From: a virus
Virus record (IMG/VR): IMGVR_UViG_3300044302_006339
Location: 1-30,800 of that record
Length of the DNA: 30,800 bases
Strand: one strand, 5' to 3'
The notes under the pieces are model-generated. The model was given only the letters and a program-made list of their open reading frames with translations. It was not told where the DNA came from and did no database searches. Position numbers and translations under genes: made by a program. Positions 28,714 through 30,800 of the stretch are shown here, in pieces (the stretch's first letter is position 1; the number at the start of each line of letters is the position of its first letter).

Positions 28714-29159
28714 GCAAACGACCAATCGAGCCTGCCCCTTTCAACATCGGTGTCCGCGTCGTGGATATCGGGGATGTGCGAGTTGCCCGCGGCAAGGCGC
28801 GATTCAACCACGAGACATGTAAGCACAACCGGATGGTCTACGACCAGCAAGAGCGCCGGATCTGGTGCGAGGCCTGCGAGAACGATGTGGATGTGTTCGA
28901 CGCCTACTGCAGATTGGTTGAGTGCCACGACTCCGCATGGAAGAAGATCTGGCGGACGTGGAATGAGGCCAAAGAAGCAGCGGATTTCCAGTTGCGCAGT
29001 CGGGCGGCGAAGGTAATGGATAAGGTTTGGCGCGGGCGCCGGATGGTTCCTAATTGTCCGCACTGCGGAGAGGGCTTGTTGCCGGAGGATGTACTGAATA
29101 ATCAGTCTGCATCATCCGCCGAGTTGACCAGGAAGAAGCGAGAGAGGGCGAAGGTATGA
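28710..29159 (+). CDS. Cys/His-rich protein with terminal zinc ribbon
   Basis: A 149-residue protein starting at the ATG overlapping the previous stop. It contains HETCKHNRMVYDQQERRIWC and EACENDVDVFDAYCRL in the middle and CPHCGEGLLPEDVL near the end. These give two likely zinc sites. The remainder is a basic helix. No family named. It is coupled by ATGA to the next gene. Confidence 0.7.
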   Translation: MSKRPIEPAPFNIGVRVVDIGDVRVARGKARFNHETCKHNRMVYDQQERRIWCEACENDVDVFDAYCRLVECHDSAWKKIWRTWNEAKEAADFQLRSRAAKVMDKVWRGRRMVPNCPHCGEGLLPEDVLNNQSASSAELTRKKRERAKV

Positions 29160-29455
29160 GCGACCAGCAAGAAGACATGACAAAGATCGCCATGTGCCTG
29201 CTCCTCAAAAGGCTAAAGGAAACGGCTGACAAGGCTTGTGATACGGCTCAGGCGGCTGGCGTTACTGGCGCAATCAACTGGGGAGACCTTGGATGCGTAG
29301 AGGCCCGCATGTGCCTTGCGGATGACGGCAGCATTACTTATGACGTGCTGATCGAGGAAGCGGCGCCAGGCTCAGTTGAGCTGATGCAACATGTTAGCGA
29401 GGCGGTAGGCAAGCTCGGGCTTGCCCACCCGGTGGAAGTTCGGACGGAGTGGTGA
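29156..29455 (+). CDS. Hypothetical protein, 99 residues
   Basis: An alpha/beta protein with an N-terminal helix (QQEDMTKIAMCLLLKRLKET) and a strand-rich C-terminus (RMCLADDGSITYDVLIEEAA). No motif recognised. It lies immediately upstream of the excisionase-like gene and is coupled to the zinc-ribbon gene by ATGA. Confidence 0.66.
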   Translation: MSDQQEDMTKIAMCLLLKRLKETADKACDTAQAAGVTGAINWGDLGCVEARMCLADDGSITYDVLIEEAAPGSVELMQHVSEAVGKLGLAHPVEVRTEW

Positions 29456-29460
29456 GAGCT

Positions 29461-29658
29461 ATGAGCAAAATAGCGCTTAGCGAGTGGAAGAAAGAGAATT
29501 ACCCGGGCAAACGCCCTACTCTGCGCACTGTGCAGAACTGGGCAAATGATGGGTTGATTCCGGGCGCCATCAAAGTCGGTGGGCTATGGTTTGTTGATCT
29601 GGAAATTGAAAAGCAGGCCAACGGTAACAAAAGGATCGCAAGGATACTGGCAGCGTAA
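29461..29658 (+). CDS. Excisionase-like protein
   Basis: A protein of about 65 residues. Its N-terminal winged-HTH pattern resembles lambda-type Xis: IALSEWKKENYPGKRPTLRT, VQNWANDGLIPGAIKVGG and WFVDLEIEK. Xis bends DNA at the attachment site and directs integrase toward excision. It overlaps the integrase gene by one base (TAATG), as expected. GGTGAGAG precedes the ATG at 29461; the longer start at 29449 lacks that support. Confidence 0.8.
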   Translation: MSKIALSEWKKENYPGKRPTLRTVQNWANDGLIPGAIKVGGLWFVDLEIEKQANGNKRIARILAA

Positions 29659-30800
29659 TGGCACCACGGAAACGACTTCGACGTAATTTGGACATGCCGG
29701 ACAACCTTTATCCGAACAAGGTTGGCGGCGTGATCTATTATCGTTACAAGCATCCAGTCACGGGTACGTTTCATAGCCTTGGCTCAGTGAAGGGGGAGGC
29801 GATTGCGGAGGCCAGGCAACTAAACGCAATCCTGATTAAGCAGAAGGACCGGGTTGGCCAGATACTCGGCACCGCCGAGCAGACTATGAGTCACCTGATC
29901 GGCCGGTACCGGAAGGAATATCTGCCGGAACAGAAGTTGGCCGACAGCACCATCCAGAATATTGGGTACCGCCTGGACCGGTTCAGCGAGGATCTGGGCG
30001 ACTCCCTGGTCGAGAGTTTCGATGTGAAAACCGTGGCCGAATACCTGGATGAGAACTTTGTCCGGGACAGCTACATCAAGCACCGGAACCAGATGGTCGA
30101 GCTATTCCGGTTTGCGCAGATGAAGGGGCTGTACCCGTCCGATCTGGATAACCCGGCTGCCGTGACCTATCCGAAGTCGAACTATGAGAAGCAGCGGCAG
30201 CGGATGACCCTGGACCAGTTCAAGGCCATCCATGCCCTTGCCCCGGAATGGCTCAAGATCGCCATGGAGCTTTGCCTGGTGACCCTGCAGGGCCGCGCCG
30301 AGGTAATCCGGATGCAGTTTTCCGACTATGACGACGACGCCAAAGCAATCGACGTGGTACGCCAGAAGGTGAAGAAGCACGAACACGCCTTCCTGCGCAT
30401 CGAGAGCCCGCACCTTGCGGCCATCGTGTCGCGGGCCCGGCGGTCAGGTATTGCCAGCCCCTACATTGTTCACCGGGCGCCAGAGCGGAAGAACAAGGCG
30501 AAGGACCGCAGCCACTGGAGCCAGTTGACCGCCAACCACTTCACCGAACAGTTTCGCAAGTACCGAGACGAAACCGGCCTGTTTGACGATGTGCCGCGGG
30601 AAAGCCGGCCGACGTTCCATGAGATCCGGTCTCTGGGCTCGTGGCTCTACAAGAAGCAGGGCTTCGACAATGAGAGCTATGTTCAGCCGTTGATGGCACA
30701 CGCCAGCGAGCAGATGACGGAGCATTATCAGAAGGGTCACGAACAGGAATGGGTGCACGTTCGCGCGGACCTGGACATCAGCCAGGTGCTACCGAAGTGA
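29658..30800 (+). CDS. int: Lambda-type tyrosine integrase
   Basis: A 380-residue site-specific recombinase. Residues 1-45 form the arm-binding domain (RKRLRRNLDMPDNLYPN, YYRYKHPVTGTFHSLG) like lambda Int. Residues 75-160 are the core-binding domain. The catalytic domain holds Arg213 (LQGRAEVI), Lys237, His321 and Arg324 in FHEIRS, His348 (LMAHAS) and the nucleophile Tyr357 in MTEHYQKG, so all key residues are present. The stop is at the window's last base. The attachment site probably lies just beyond, and the gene order xis-int with int nearest the edge matches lambda. Confidence 0.95.
   Translation: MAPRKRLRRNLDMPDNLYPNKVGGVIYYRYKHPVTGTFHSLGSVKGEAIAEARQLNAILIKQKDRVGQILGTAEQTMSHLIGRYRKEYLPEQKLADSTIQNIGYRLDRFSEDLGDSLVESFDVKTVAEYLDENFVRDSYIKHRNQMVELFRFAQMKGLYPSDLDNPAAVTYPKSNYEKQRQRMTLDQFKAIHALAPEWLKIAMELCLVTLQGRAEVIRMQFSDYDDDAKAIDVVRQKVKKHEHAFLRIESPHLAAIVSRARRSGIASPYIVHRAPERKNKAKDRSHWSQLTANHFTEQFRKYRDETGLFDDVPRESRPTFHEIRSLGSWLYKKQGFDNESYVQPLMAHASEQMTEHYQKGHEQEWVHVRADLDISQVLPK

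Noticed and set aside
1-30800. CRISPR array, insertion sequence or transposase
   Set aside because: No regularly spaced direct repeats and no transposase motifs or terminal inverted repeats were seen; the only recombinase is the phage integrase.

Overview
The window is the right-hand two thirds of a lambda-type temperate phage genome, read as an integrated prophage in a moderately GC-rich gammaproteobacterium. A marine genus such as Marinobacter would fit, but that is inference: no host gene is visible. A lambda-like tyrosine integrase ends exactly at the right edge. The head genes run off the left edge, so the remaining head and tail genes lie outside to the left.

Layout, right to left, mirrors an inverted lambda prophage. 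(1) 19.6-30.8 kb, plus strand: a 'left-operon' of about 23 small, mostly ATGA-coupled genes. It opens with a LuxR-type HTH protein, carries a CsrA homologue, two HNH endonucleases and many unknowns, and ends with an excisionase-like gene and int. One reverse-strand gene, an SRAP/YedK family DNA-protein-crosslink protein, interrupts it. (2) 18.2-19.5 kb: the immunity region, with divergent cro-like and cI-like genes and operator-like repeats of the half-site ACTTTAGC that recur in the left promoter. (3) 11.4-18.2 kb, minus strand: an early-right operon with a structured leader, an exported protein, RusA, a Rha/KilAC antirepressor-like protein, lambda O and P homologues with an iteron-like origin inside O, a set of small Cys-rich proteins, a Ref nuclease and a Q-like antiterminator. 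(4) 11.4-5.6 kb, minus strand: a late promoter facing two closely spaced terminators, then endolysin, two holin-like proteins and three unusual beta-rich or Ig-like proteins. An oppositely oriented PEP-CTERM protein gene sits among them as a likely moron. (5) 5.56-5.52 kb: a cos site closely matching the lambda left end, followed by small and large terminase, gpW, portal and a ClpP-like protease/major capsid fusion that runs off the window.

How the parts work together: CI and Cro set the lysogeny switch. The CI homologue lacks the catalytic serine of S24 repressors, so induction may depend on an antirepressor rather than RecA-driven self-cleavage. O and P start replication at the origin inside O. 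Q lets RNA polymerase through the terminators into lysis, appendage and head genes. Terminase cuts at cos.

Points most worth checking are the serine-less repressor, a C10 homopolymer frameshift in a small gene, two copies of a perfect GTGACATGTCAC palindrome, the long hairpin that hides a start codon downstream of cro, and the accessory proteins between lysis and cos. No N, cII or tail-tape genes were recognised. All family assignments are from motif recognition without database searches.
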